In this document: positions 1-9,457 of the stretch, in pieces
Position numbering within the stretch: the stretch's first letter is position 1
Layout: every line of letters begins with the position of its first letter
Assembly (NCBI RefSeq): GCF_900115395.1
Contig: NZ_FOWE01000001.1
Location: forward strand, 620,001 to 684,000
Source: Geodermatophilus obscurus
GTDB taxonomy: Bacteria > Actinomycetota > Actinomycetes > Mycobacteriales > Geodermatophilaceae
Length of the DNA: 64,000 nucleotides
Direction: 5' to 3'
Notes under the pieces: generated by a model
What the model was told of the DNA's origin: nothing
Database searches by the model: none
The model's input: the letters and a program-made list of their open reading frames with translations, nothing else
Translations under genes and position numbers: made by a program

Positions 1-2724
<2,724 letters not shown>

Positions 2725-2766
2725 TAGCACGACGCTACCAGCGGGACGCTCGGCTCCAGCGTCCTG

Positions 2767-2868
2767 CCGAGATCGCGCGATCTCGGCGGTCCGGCGGCCG
2801 CCGACCGGTCGAGATCACGGGATCTCGACCGCTCCGGCACCGCCGGCGTGCGAGATCGCGCGATCTCG
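2767..2868. repeat. Three phased palindromes upstream of gcvP
   Basis: Three copies of a palindrome with core CGAGATC-NCGN-GATCTCG lie at 2767-2786 (20 bp, perfect), 2807-2830 (10-bp arms around the four-base centre ACGG) and 2851-2868 (18 bp, perfect). Their centres are 42 and 41 bp apart, close to four helical turns, so all would face the same side of the DNA. They lie 43-144 bp upstream of the gcvP start and downstream of the MerR gene. An array of operators for gcvP is the simplest reading. A structural RNA or a dispersed intergenic repeat is also possible. Confidence 0.75.
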
Positions 2869-2902
2869 ACGCATCCGGCGGGCGGACGCACGGCCGGGGA
2901 CC

Positions 2903-2928
2903 GGGCGTCCCGCGGGTGCAGGACGCCC
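2903..2928 (-). terminator. Hairpin after the MerR gene
   Basis: Perfect 8-bp arms GGGCGTCC and GGACGCCC enclose a 10-nt loop, 17 bp past the stop of the minus-strand MerR gene. There is no T-tract, as is common for GC-rich actinobacterial terminators. It separates the MerR transcript from the gcvP promoter region. Confidence 0.5.
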
Positions 2929-2945
2929 TTCCGGGACGTGCGGAC

Positions 2946-3521
2946 TCAGGCGGTCTGGACGCGGCGCTGGCGGCGCATCGCCAGCTCGTCGTCGGCGGCG
3001 TGCAGCGGGGCGCCGTCGAGCCGCTCGGCCGGCAGCTCGGCGAGCTCCCCGGACAGCTCCCGCAGCGCGCCGGAGACGGCGATGCCGAAGACGCCCTGCC
3101 CGCCGGCGAGGAGGTCGACGACCTCCTCGGCCGAGGTGCACTCGTAGACCGTCGCCCCGTCGGAGAACAGCGTGACGTTGGCGAGATCCTTGATCCCGCG
3201 GTTGCGCAGGTGGTCGACGGCCTTGCGGATGTTCTGCAGCGACACCCCGGTGTCGAGCAGCCGCTTGACCACCTTCAGCACCAGGATGTCGCGGAACGAG
3301 TACAGCCGCTGGGTCCCCGAGCCGGTCGCACTGCGGACCGACGGGGCGACCAGGCCGGTACGGGCCCAGTAGTCCAGCTGGCGGTAGGTGATCCCGGCGG
3401 CGGCACACGCCGTCGGGCCGCGGTACCCGACGAGGTCGGTGTCGACCTCGTCGTAGTCCGTCGCCCCCACGGCGGCGTCGCTGAAGAGCTGACCCTGGGA
3501 GCCCTCGCTCTGGTCGCTCAC
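2946..3521 (-). CDS. MerR-family transcriptional regulator (Rv1830-like)
   Basis: DNA-binding regulator of 191 aa. The GTG start at 3521 is set by an AGGAGG Shine-Dalgarno nine bases upstream; the frame stays open further upstream but has no comparable site. Residues 33-100 form the MerR winged helix: G-I-T-Y-R-Q-L-D-Y-W-A-R-T-G-L recognition helix region, then Y-S-F-R-D-I and a second helix pair ending V-S-L-Q-N-I-R-K-A. The C-terminal half (about 110-191) is a short family-specific domain with no known effector. Position between gcvP and the bifunctional nuclease matches Rv1830 of M. tuberculosis. A good promoter and a 10-bp palindrome lie just upstream, which suggests autoregulation. Target genes cannot be read from the sequence. 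Confidence 0.93.
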   Translation of the reverse strand: MSDQSEGSQGQLFSDAAVGATDYDEVDTDLVGYRGPTACAAAGITYRQLDYWARTGLVAPSVRSATGSGTQRLYSFRDILVLKVVKRLLDTGVSLQNIRKAVDHLRNRGIKDLANVTLFSDGATVYECTSAEEVVDLLAGGQGVFGIAVSGALRELSGELAELPAERLDGAPLHAADDELAMRRQRRVQTA

Positions 3522-3593
3522 GTCAGCGGTCCTCCTTCGCGTGCCGCCACGGGCGCGGCGGCCGTCCCGGTCCGATCCGCTTCCCCACGGATC

Positions 3594-3640
3594 ACACCGG
3601 TGTTGTCCGCGACCGTAAGCCGGGCCCACAGGGCGGTCAA
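3594..3640 (-). promoter_or_regulatory. Promoter and palindrome upstream of the MerR gene
   Basis: Read on the minus strand, TTGACC (3640-3635), a 17-nt spacer and TACGGT (3617-3612) form a near-consensus housekeeping promoter, about 85-90 nt ahead of the GTG at 3521. The perfect palindrome ACACCGGTGT (3594-3603) sits at the expected transcription start. This could be an operator. Unlike classical MerR sites it is not inside a 19-bp spacer. Confidence 0.5.
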
Positions 3641-3776
3641 CTGACCCGGGCGGCGTGTCGCCGCATGCACCCCGACCGGGGGGTATCGGCACCCGCGGCC
3701 CGGGTCTCCAGTCCTGCGGTGACCGGAGCGACGCGTGTGACGGACGGGACGGAGGGGGTCCCGGCCGCCCCGGAGG

Positions 3777-4262
3777 TCAGGCGCCGCCGGAGCCGGAGCC
3801 CGCGCCGAAGTCCTCCGGGGAGATCTGGTCGAGGAACTCGCGGAACTTCTCGACCTCGTCCTCCTGCTCGTCGGGGATCTCGATCCCGACCTCGTCGAGC
3901 AGGTCCTCGGCGCCGTAGATCGGCGCGCCGGTGCGGACGGCGAGGGCGACGGCGTCCGACGGGCGGGCGCTGACCACCCGGTCGTCGCCGAAGACCAGCT
4001 CGGCGATGTAGATGCCGTCGCGCATCTCGGTGATGTTGACCGCCTCGAGGGTGGCGCCGAGCGTGCGGACCACCTCGCGCAGCAGGTCGTGGGTCATCGG
4101 CCGCGCCGGCCGGACCCCCTGCTGCTCGAAGGCGATCGCCGCGGCCTCCACCGCCCCGATCCAGATGGGCAGGTACCGCTCCCCCTGCGCCTCCTTCAGC
4201 AGGAGGATCGGCTGGTTGCCGGGCAGCTCGACCCGGACCCCGACGACTCTGAGTTCCTGCAC
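3777..4262 (-). CDS. Bifunctional nuclease family protein (DUF151, Rv1829-like)
   Basis: 161-aa member of the BFN/DUF151 family. The GTG start at 4262 follows a GAGGGAG Shine-Dalgarno seven bases upstream. The conserved core spans residues 1 to about 135: N-P-I-L-L-L-K-E, Y-L-P-I-W-I-G, the A-I-A-F-E-Q-Q-G helix, a region equivalent to R-P-M-T-H-D-L, and S-A-R-P-S-D-A-V-A-L-A-V-R. An acidic helical tail (about 132-152) and a small Gly-Ser end follow. Plant and some bacterial members have nuclease activity; the function in actinobacteria is unproven. It lies between two MerR genes, as in mycobacteria. The overlapping plus-strand frames here are shadows. Confidence 0.93.
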   Translation of the reverse strand: MQELRVVGVRVELPGNQPILLLKEAQGERYLPIWIGAVEAAAIAFEQQGVRPARPMTHDLLREVVRTLGATLEAVNITEMRDGIYIAELVFGDDRVVSARPSDAVALAVRTGAPIYGAEDLLDEVGIEIPDEQEDEVEKFREFLDQISPEDFGAGSGSGGA

Positions 4263-4354
4263 GGTGTTGCTCCCTCAGCTGCGGCGGTACGGGTGGAACC
4301 GGTACGGCGCGAACGGGTGCGGCCCTCCGGCGGCCAGTCCACCGTACGCCGCAG

Positions 4355-5161
4355 TCAGGGGCGCAGGACGTCCCGGAGTCGCGCCTCCAGGAGGGCGCGG
4401 TGCAGCTGCGCCGACAGCGCGGAGAGCTCGGCCAGCTTCTCCGTGGCGCGGGCGCGGGCGTCCTCCGCGCGCGAGCGCAGCACCGGGACGACGAGCTGCT
4501 CGACCAGTCCGGCCTCGCGCTCGGCGCCAGTGCGGAACACGCGCAGGTGGCGCGGCTCGATGCCGTGCCGGGCCAGGCCCGCGGCGGCGCGGGCGATGGG
4601 CAGGTCGCCGGCCGGGTGCCGCCCGTCGGCGTCGGGGGCGAGCAGGCCGAACTGGACGCAGTCGGCGAGCTGCCGGGGATCGAGGCCGGCCGCGCGGGCG
4701 AAGTCGGCGGCGTCCAGCGGTCCGGCGTCGGGGGACCCTGCCTCCGGGGACGCGGGGTCCGGGGACCCTGCCTCCGGGGACGCGGGGTCCGGGCGGCCGG
4801 CGTCCCCGTGCGCGCCGCCGGCCGCCGGGGCCGGCGCCGCGGGGCTGCCGGCCCCGGGCACCGGCAGCCCCCGGTCGAGCGCGTCGAGGTGCTCCTTGAT
4901 GACCCGCAGCGGCAGGTAGTGGTCCCGCTGCGCGGTGAGCACGTACCGCAGCCGGTCGACGTCGGCCCGGCAGAACTTCCGGTACCCCGACGGCGTCCGC
5001 TGCGGGGACACCAGCCCCTCGCTCTCGAGGAACCGGATCTTGCTGATGGTCACGTCGGGGAAGTCGTCGCGCAGCGCGCCCAGCACCGCCCCGATCGTCA
5101 GGCGCGGGCTGCGCGCGTCGGCGGCGCCGTCCCCGGACGTGCCCGCGGGCGCTCCGGGCAC
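4355..5161 (-). CDS. ftsR: FtsR-like MerR transcriptional regulator (Rv1828-like)
   Basis: MerR-type regulator of 268 aa. Orthologues control ftsZ/cell-division genes in Corynebacterium (FtsR), and Rv1828 of M. tuberculosis is the mycobacterial counterpart. Residues 20-90 give the winged helix: L-T-I-G-A-V-L, D-V-T-I-S-K-I-R-F-L-E-S-E-G-L, S-G-Y-R-K-F. The C-terminal half contains a second helical region ending in a long Ala/Arg/Glu helix likely used for dimerisation. The linker between them holds an exact duplication of ten residues from a 30-bp DNA repeat. GTG 5161 is the first in-frame start after the FHA stop at 5179, but it lacks a clear Shine-Dalgarno, so the start is uncertain. Homology begins near residue 20. 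Confidence 0.88.
   Translation of the reverse strand: MPGAPAGTSGDGAADARSPRLTIGAVLGALRDDFPDVTISKIRFLESEGLVSPQRTPSGYRKFCRADVDRLRYVLTAQRDHYLPLRVIKEHLDALDRGLPVPGAGSPAAPAPAAGGAHGDAGRPDPASPEAGSPDPASPEAGSPDAGPLDAADFARAAGLDPRQLADCVQFGLLAPDADGRHPAGDLPIARAAAGLARHGIEPRHLRVFRTGAEREAGLVEQLVVPVLRSRAEDARARATEKLAELSALSAQLHRALLEARLRDVLRP
4731..4790. repeat. Exact 30-bp tandem duplication inside the FtsR-like gene
   Basis: Bases 4731-4760 and 4761-4790 are identical 30-mers. Being a multiple of three, the duplication keeps the frame and encodes D-P-A-S-P-E-A-G-S-P twice in the linker between the DNA-binding and C-terminal domains. Perfect identity suggests a recent slippage event. Confidence 0.95.
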
Positions 5162-5178
5162 CGGTTCAGCGCACCGCG

Positions 5179-5697
5179 TCAGCGGACGGCGGGCTCGCCG
5201 GTCCGCGGGCCGGTCAGGTAGACGAGGCGGAACTTGCCGATCTGCACCTCGTCGCCGCCGGCCAGGGTCGCGACGTCGACCGGCTCGCGGTTGACGTAGG
5301 TGCCGTTGAGGCTGCCGACGTCGTGCACCGAGAAGCCGCCGCCCTCGCGGTGGAACTCGACGTGCCGGCGGCTGACGGTCACGTCGTCGAGGAAGATGTC
5401 GCTGTCGGGGTGCCGGCCGGCGGTGGTGACGTCCTGGTCGAGCAGGAAGCGGCTGCCGGCGTTGGGGCCGCGCTTGACGACGAGGAGGGCCGACCCGGCC
5501 GGGAGCGACTCGACGGCGCCGGCATGGGCGTCGGCGGCCGGCTCGACGGCCTCGGGGACGTCGCCGGTGTCCTCGCCGCCGACCTTCGGGATGACGCTGG
5601 TCGACTCGCCGACGCGCTCCTGGGAGAGGGCGGCGCCGCACTGCGCGCAGAAGCGACTGCCCTCGGGGTTGTCGTGGCCACAGCGAGTGCAGTGCAC
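5179..5697 (-). CDS. garA: FHA-domain regulator, GarA/OdhI type, with N-terminal zinc ribbon
   Basis: 172-aa phosphopeptide-binding protein. GarA (M. tuberculosis) and OdhI (Corynebacterium) bind and inhibit 2-oxoglutarate dehydrogenase until phosphorylated by Ser/Thr kinases. GTG 5697 is chosen because GGAGGAG lies eight bases upstream. Residues 3-20 form a zinc ribbon (C3-x2-C6 ... C17-x2-C20). Residues 31-35 read E-S-T-S-V, matching the phosphorylated E-T-T-S-V switch of GarA, so T33 is the likely acceptor. The FHA fold covers about 71-160 with G94-R95-H96, S109-R110-R111-H112 and a G-S-L-N-G-T-Y loop. Corynebacterial and mycobacterial proteins lack the zinc ribbon. It sits between ftsR and gcvH exactly as Rv1827 does. 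Confidence 0.93.
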   Translation of the reverse strand: MHCTRCGHDNPEGSRFCAQCGAALSQERVGESTSVIPKVGGEDTGDVPEAVEPAADAHAGAVESLPAGSALLVVKRGPNAGSRFLLDQDVTTAGRHPDSDIFLDDVTVSRRHVEFHREGGGFSVHDVGSLNGTYVNREPVDVATLAGGDEVQIGKFRLVYLTGPRTGEPAVR

Positions 5698-5927
5698 GTC
5701 TGTTCTCCTCCGGTGCAGGGGGGGCACCGCCGCGAGCGTTCCTGCCGCGGGCGGCCGGCGGACGACGGTCCGGTCGGTGCCGTCGTGGGTCGGCCGCCGT
5801 GCGGCGCACGGCGGGCCGTGGGTCATGGAACCAGCGGTCGTCCCGAGGGTCAACCGGACGTCGAGGTGACGCCACACCTGCCCCACGAGCGCGGTCAGAG
5901 GCCGGTTCCGGGGCGGAGTCTAGTGAT

Positions 5928-5955
5928 CCCCGCCGGGCCGCAGGCCGCGGCGGGG
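5928..5955 (-). terminator. Hairpin after gcvH
   Basis: Arms CCCCGCCG (5928-5935) and CGGCGGGG (5948-5955) with a 12-nt loop lie five bases past the gcvH stop. Only GC pairs, no T-run. The remaining bases up to the FHA gene start (5697) show nothing I recognise with confidence. Confidence 0.5.
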
Positions 5956-5959
5956 GCGG

Positions 5960-6382
5960 TCAGGACGCGTCGACGAGCGCCTGGTAAGAGGCCGCGTCGA
6001 GCAGGTCGGCGGTGGGGTCGCCGCCGTCGCCGCCGACCGTGATCTCCACCAGCCAGCCGTCGCCGTAGGGGTCGGCGTTGACCGTCTCCGGGGCGTCGGT
6101 CAGGGCCTCGTTGACGGCCGAGACGGTGCCGGCCACCGGCGAGTAGACGTCGGAGACGGACTTGGTCGACTCCACCTCCCCGATCGGGTTGCCGGGGCCG
6201 ACCTCCTCCCCCACCGCGGGCAGCTGGACGAACACGATGTCGCCCAGGGCGTCCTGCGCGTGGTCGGTGATGCCGACCCGGACGACGGTCCCCGCACCCG
6301 CTGCACCCGTGTCGGCGCCTCCCTGCACGAGTGCCCACTCGTGCTGGTCGGTGTAGCGGCGGTCGTCGGGGGTGGTCGTCAT
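5960..6382 (-). CDS. gcvH: Glycine cleavage system H protein
   Basis: 140-aa lipoyl carrier that shuttles the aminomethyl intermediate between P-, T- and L-proteins. ATG 6382 is followed by the conserved Y-T-D-Q-H-E-W-A start of the family. The lipoylation site is K74 in G-E-V-E-S-T-K-S-V-S-D. The downstream Y-S-P-V-A-G, N-E-A-L and D-P-Y-G-D-G-W-L motifs are all present. A ten-residue Gly/Ala insertion around 22-31 makes it slightly longer than the usual ~130 aa. GGAG lies nine bases before the start. It is separated from gcvP by the FHA, FtsR, nuclease and MerR genes, an arrangement shared with mycobacteria. Confidence 0.97.
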   Translation of the reverse strand: MTTTPDDRRYTDQHEWALVQGGADTGAAGAGTVVRVGITDHAQDALGDIVFVQLPAVGEEVGPGNPIGEVESTKSVSDVYSPVAGTVSAVNEALTDAPETVNADPYGDGWLVEITVGGDGGDPTADLLDAASYQALVDAS

Positions 6383-6408
6383 GCGGCGTCGTCTCCAGGG
6401 TCTTCCGT

Positions 6409-6426
6409 GGCCCCTCTGCAGGGGCC
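6409..6426 (-). terminator. Hairpin between DUF881 and gcvH
   Basis: GGCCCC and GGGGCC arms enclose TCTGCA. It lies 42 bp past the stop of the DUF881 gene and 27 bp ahead of the gcvH start, so it may end the pgsA-sbp operon transcript or lie in the gcvH leader. Confidence 0.35.
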
Positions 6427-6467
6427 CGCACCGGGCGCCGGCGGGGCGTGGGGGGCGAGGGCGGTCC

Positions 6468-7316
6468 TCAGTCGGTGTCGGGCTGAGCGTATTGAGGCTC
6501 GTCGAGGGGGCGCAACGCGTCCACCACGACGCGGTCGCGCTGCTCGATCCCGACGCTGCCGTTCTGCCGGCCGATCGCGTCGACGACGCCGCCGGGGATG
6601 CTCATCGCCGTCCGCAGGTCGGCCGGTGAGCCGATGACGACGACCTCGTAGGGCGCCGACACCGGCCGGCCGTCGATCCGCAGGTCGCCCGGGCCGCCGG
6701 TGACAGCGGTGGAGACGCCCACCCGCACGCCGTCGATCTGCATGGTCTCCGCGCCGGCGCCGCGCAGCTCCTGGATCGCGTCGAGCAGGTCGGCCACCCG
6801 GACCCGGCTCTCGGGGTCGCTGATGGTCATCACCAGGCCGGGGCCCTCGGCGGCGACGGTGCCGTTGAGGACGGCGAGCACGTCGGCGCGGGAGCGGGCC
6901 GCCTCGAGGGCGGCCGCCGAGCGGCTGTCGGTGTCGGTCAGGTCGCGCAGCTCGCCGCGCTGGTCGGCGATCTGGGCGCGCAACCGCTCCTCGCGGTTGT
7001 CGAGGTCGTCGAGGATGGAGACCAGCTCCTCCTCGCGGGCGACGTCGAGCGCCCCGCCGGTGCCGGTGCTGCGGACCTGCACCGCGATGGCGAAGCCGAG
7101 CAGGACCGTGAGGACGGCGATCAGCGACGCCGCGACCAGGGACTGGCGCCGCCTCGGCCGGGCGGGGGCGGGCTCCTCGGCGGTGCTCTCGGCAGTGCCC
7201 TTAGCAGTGGCCTCCGCGGTGCCCTCGGCCGGCTCAGCAGCGGGCGCGGCGGCGTCGGCGGGGACCTCTCCGGGGACGGGGGCGTCGGGGGCGTCGCGGC
7301 GCGGGTCGTCGCTCAT
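6468..7316 (-). CDS. DUF881 membrane-anchored protein (Rv1825-like)
   Basis: 282-aa DUF881 protein. The ATG at 7316 overlaps the stop of the small basic protein gene as ATGA, which fixes the start. Residues 1-55 are a Pro/Ala/Glu-rich cytoplasmic segment, about 59-81 a single membrane helix, about 88-125 a coiled coil (R-E-E-E-L-V-S-I-L-D-D-L), and the rest the DUF881 fold with G-P-G-L-V-M-T-I-S-D and G-A-E-T-M-Q-I-D-G-V-R-V. Topology suggests the folded part is outside the membrane. Function is unknown; genes of this set are often near envelope and division genes. The Rv1825 homologue has been linked to the cell envelope, and the pair of DUF881 genes flanking sbp is conserved. Confidence 0.9.
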   Translation of the reverse strand: MSDDPRRDAPDAPVPGEVPADAAAPAAEPAEGTAEATAKGTAESTAEEPAPARPRRRQSLVAASLIAVLTVLLGFAIAVQVRSTGTGGALDVAREEELVSILDDLDNREERLRAQIADQRGELRDLTDTDSRSAAALEAARSRADVLAVLNGTVAAEGPGLVMTISDPESRVRVADLLDAIQELRGAGAETMQIDGVRVGVSTAVTGGPGDLRIDGRPVSAPYEVVVIGSPADLRTAMSIPGGVVDAIGRQNGSVGIEQRDRVVVDALRPLDEPQYAQPDTD

Positions 7317-7645
7317 GCGCGGAACAGGTGCCGGCGGATGGCCGCGGCGTTGCCGAAGATGCGGATGCCGAGCACGACGACCACGGCCGTCGACAGCTGC
7401 GCGCCGACGCCGAGCTGGTCGCCGAGGAACACGATCAGCGCGGCGACGACCACGTTGGACACGAACGAGATGACGAAGACCTTGGCGTCGAAGACGCCGT
7501 CGAGCCGGGCCCGGGCCCCGCCGAAGACCGCGTCGAGCGCGGCGACGACCGCGATGGGCAGGTACGGCTGCAGCCACAGCGGCACGGTGGGGTCGAGGAG
7601 CAGGCCGAGCGCGATGCCGACGGCCAGGCCGAGGACGGGGATCAC
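7313..7645 (-). CDS. sbp: Small basic family protein, membrane (DUF1290, Rv1824-like)
   Basis: 110-aa integral membrane protein of the Sbp/DUF1290 family. Three or four hydrophobic stretches (about 2-16, 24-41, 56-75 and 83-95) with basic residues near the end (I-R-R-H-L-F-R-A) fit the family. The GTG start at 7645 lies three bases after the stop of the upstream DUF881 gene. Its own stop overlaps the next DUF881 start by four bases, so the three genes are probably translated in a coupled way. The B. subtilis homologue is encoded beside ftsA-ftsZ, hinting at a division or envelope role. No catalytic motif is visible. Confidence 0.92.
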   Translation of the reverse strand: MIPVLGLAVGIALGLLLDPTVPLWLQPYLPIAVVAALDAVFGGARARLDGVFDAKVFVISFVSNVVVAALIVFLGDQLGVGAQLSTAVVVVLGIRIFGNAAAIRRHLFRA

Positions 7646-7648
7646 CGG

Positions 7649-8572
7649 TCAGTCCCCCGTCCCGGTGGCGGCCCCGGCCGGCTGCCCGGTGGACGGGACG
7701 GCGGAGCGGAGTTCGGGGATCCCCCCGGCGGGCACGGACAGCTCGTCCTCCTGGGCGAACTCGAAACGCAGGCCGTAGGTCTGCGAGATGACGGCGAGCG
7801 CGCCGACCTCGGGACTGGCCAGGAACCGGGGGCGCAGCTCGTCGGGGTCGCCGATCGCGCTGACGAGGTAGGGGTCGGTGACCGGCCGGAAGTCGACGAG
7901 GACGGCCTCCCCGGCGAAGCGGATGGCGGTCGTGGGACCCAGTCGCTGGCCGTTGATGCTCACCGCCTCGGCGCCGGAGGCCCACAGGGCGTTGACCACC
8001 AGCTGCAGGTCGCCGTCGCGGACCCGGCCGGCGGGGTCGCCCCCCGCGTCGCCGCCCACCGGGTCGGCGTCGGCGTCGGGCCCGGCGTTGGCCACGGTGA
8101 CCAGCAGCCCGGGGCCGGTGACGGCCACCTGGCCGGCGGCGAGCTCGGCGGCGCGGAGGTCGTCGAGCGCCCGCTGGCCCACCGCGCTGGCCGCCAGGAC
8201 CTCCTCGCGCGCGCCGGTGACCTCCCCGCGCAGCTGCTCCAGCTCGGCGGTGAGGTCGTCGGTGGTGGCGGAGGCGACCTGGATGTCCTCCACCAGGCCC
8301 GCGCGCACCGCCTCGCGGCCCTCGGCCCGCGACGCCGCCTGGTCGTAGGTGACGGCGAAGAGCACACCGGCGAGGGCCATGGTGGCGGCGACGGCCAGCG
8401 GCCCGAGCCGGTCGCGCTTGGCCGGGGGGTCCGGCGGCCCGCCGGCGGCCGACCGCTCCTGCCGGGCCTGCGCCGCGCGGGCGTAGGCGGGGTCGAGGGT
8501 CTCGGCGAGGACCTGGTCGAGCAGCGAGGCGCCCATCGAGCGCGGGCCGCTGCCGCGCCGGGCGCCGGTCAC
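7649..8572 (-). CDS. DUF881 membrane-anchored protein (Rv1823-like)
   Basis: 307-aa DUF881 protein, first of the pair around sbp. GTG 8572 overlaps the pgsA stop as GTGA. A second possible start is the ATG twelve codons in. Residues 1-55 are cytoplasmic, 57-75 form one membrane helix, then a coiled coil (about 85-125) and the DUF881 domain with G-P-G-L-L-V-T-V-A-N and G-A-E-A-V-S-I-N-G-Q-R-L. A Gly/Asp-rich insertion (about residues 160-182) is absent from the other copy. Cotranscription with pgsA and sbp is likely from the overlaps. Function unknown. Confidence 0.9.
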   Translation of the reverse strand: MTGARRGSGPRSMGASLLDQVLAETLDPAYARAAQARQERSAAGGPPDPPAKRDRLGPLAVAATMALAGVLFAVTYDQAASRAEGREAVRAGLVEDIQVASATTDDLTAELEQLRGEVTGAREEVLAASAVGQRALDDLRAAELAAGQVAVTGPGLLVTVANAGPDADADPVGGDAGGDPAGRVRDGDLQLVVNALWASGAEAVSINGQRLGPTTAIRFAGEAVLVDFRPVTDPYLVSAIGDPDELRPRFLASPEVGALAVISQTYGLRFEFAQEDELSVPAGGIPELRSAVPSTGQPAGAATGTGD

Positions 8573-9291
8573 GGCTCCGGACGGGCCCCGGCGCCCGCCG
8601 CGGGAACGGGCGGCGCGGCCCGGTCGGCGCGGACCAGCCCCACGACCTGGACGACGTAGAGGACGCCGGCCAGCACGTACAGCGCGCTGCCCCAGATGGT
8701 CAGCGCCCAGGCCACCGGCGCCACCCACGCCCAGGCACCGCCGCCGTCGCCGAGCAGGAGCAGCGGGAAGGCGTACAGGAGGAGGAAGGTGGCCGCCTTG
8801 CCCAGGTAGTGCACCTGCAGCGGCGGGTAGCCGTGGCGGCGCAGCACCAGGAGCGCGATCCCGAGGACGACCTCGCGGCCGACGAGCACGGCCACCATCC
8901 ACAGCGGGACGACGTCGCGCAGGACGAAGGCGACCAGGGTGGTGACGATGTAGAGGCGGTCGGCCGCCGGGTCGAGCAGCGCGCCGAGGCGGCTGGACTG
9001 CCCGAGCACGCGGGCGAGCTTGCCGTCGGCCCAGTCGGTGACGCCGGCGACCATGAGCACGACCACGGCCCAGCCGTCGGCCTCCGGGCCCAGCAGCAGG
9101 TACAGGAACAGCGGCACGCCGAGCAGCCGCAGCACCGACAGGGCGTTGGGCAGCGTCCAGACGCGGTCCGGCAGCTGGTTGCGGTCGGTCACCAGCGGAC
9201 CCGGGTCGTCCTGCTCCGGCGACCCCGCCCCCGCGGCGACCCGGTCCGGGGACGCCGGGACGGCGGCCGACGGCCCCTGCGACGACGTCAC
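8569..9291 (-). CDS. pgsA: CDP-alcohol phosphatidyltransferase (PgsA-like, Rv1822-like)
   Basis: 240-aa integral membrane enzyme that transfers a phosphatidyl group from CDP-diacylglycerol to an alcohol, most likely glycerol-3-phosphate or another polar acceptor. The full signature D-x2-D-G-x2-A-R-x8-G-x3-D-x3-D is present, with metal-binding D86, D89, D107 and D111. Five or six hydrophobic helices follow from about residue 50. The first ~40 residues are a polar extension. GTG 9291 is chosen because GGAGGA lies just before it; an upstream GTG at 9312 has no such site. It heads the pgsA-DUF881-sbp-DUF881 operon. The acceptor cannot be told from sequence alone; cardiolipin synthase activity is an alternative. 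Confidence 0.9.
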   Translation of the reverse strand: MTSSQGPSAAVPASPDRVAAGAGSPEQDDPGPLVTDRNQLPDRVWTLPNALSVLRLLGVPLFLYLLLGPEADGWAVVVLMVAGVTDWADGKLARVLGQSSRLGALLDPAADRLYIVTTLVAFVLRDVVPLWMVAVLVGREVVLGIALLVLRRHGYPPLQVHYLGKAATFLLLYAFPLLLLGDGGGAWAWVAPVAWALTIWGSALYVLAGVLYVVQVVGLVRADRAAPPVPAAGAGARPEP

Positions 9292-9368
9292 TGCTCCTCC
9301 AGCCCGCTGCACACCGTGCCCGAGGCTAGTCGAAGGACCCCGCTGCCCCCGTCACTCGCCGGCCCGTG

Positions 9369-9453
9369 GCGGGCCCTCCGCCGCGGGGCCGTTCCCCCAC
9401 GTCACCCGGCCCTCACCCGCGGGCCCGGAGCGGGCCCCTCCGCAGCGGGGCCG
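9369..9453 (-). terminator. Two similar hairpins after the EF-G-like gene
   Basis: Two copies of a roughly 23-bp element (9369-9391 and 9430-9453, differing by two changes) each fold on the minus strand as GGCCC(C)-loop-(G)GGGCC. The nearer copy begins five bases after the EF-G-like stop. This looks like a tandem terminator pair insulating pgsA from the upstream gene. Confidence 0.45.
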
Positions 9454-9457
9454 ACCG

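Noticed and set aside
2725-2945. Glycine riboswitch ahead of gcvP
   Set aside because: The gap is filled by three DNA palindromes; I see no tandem aptamer core.
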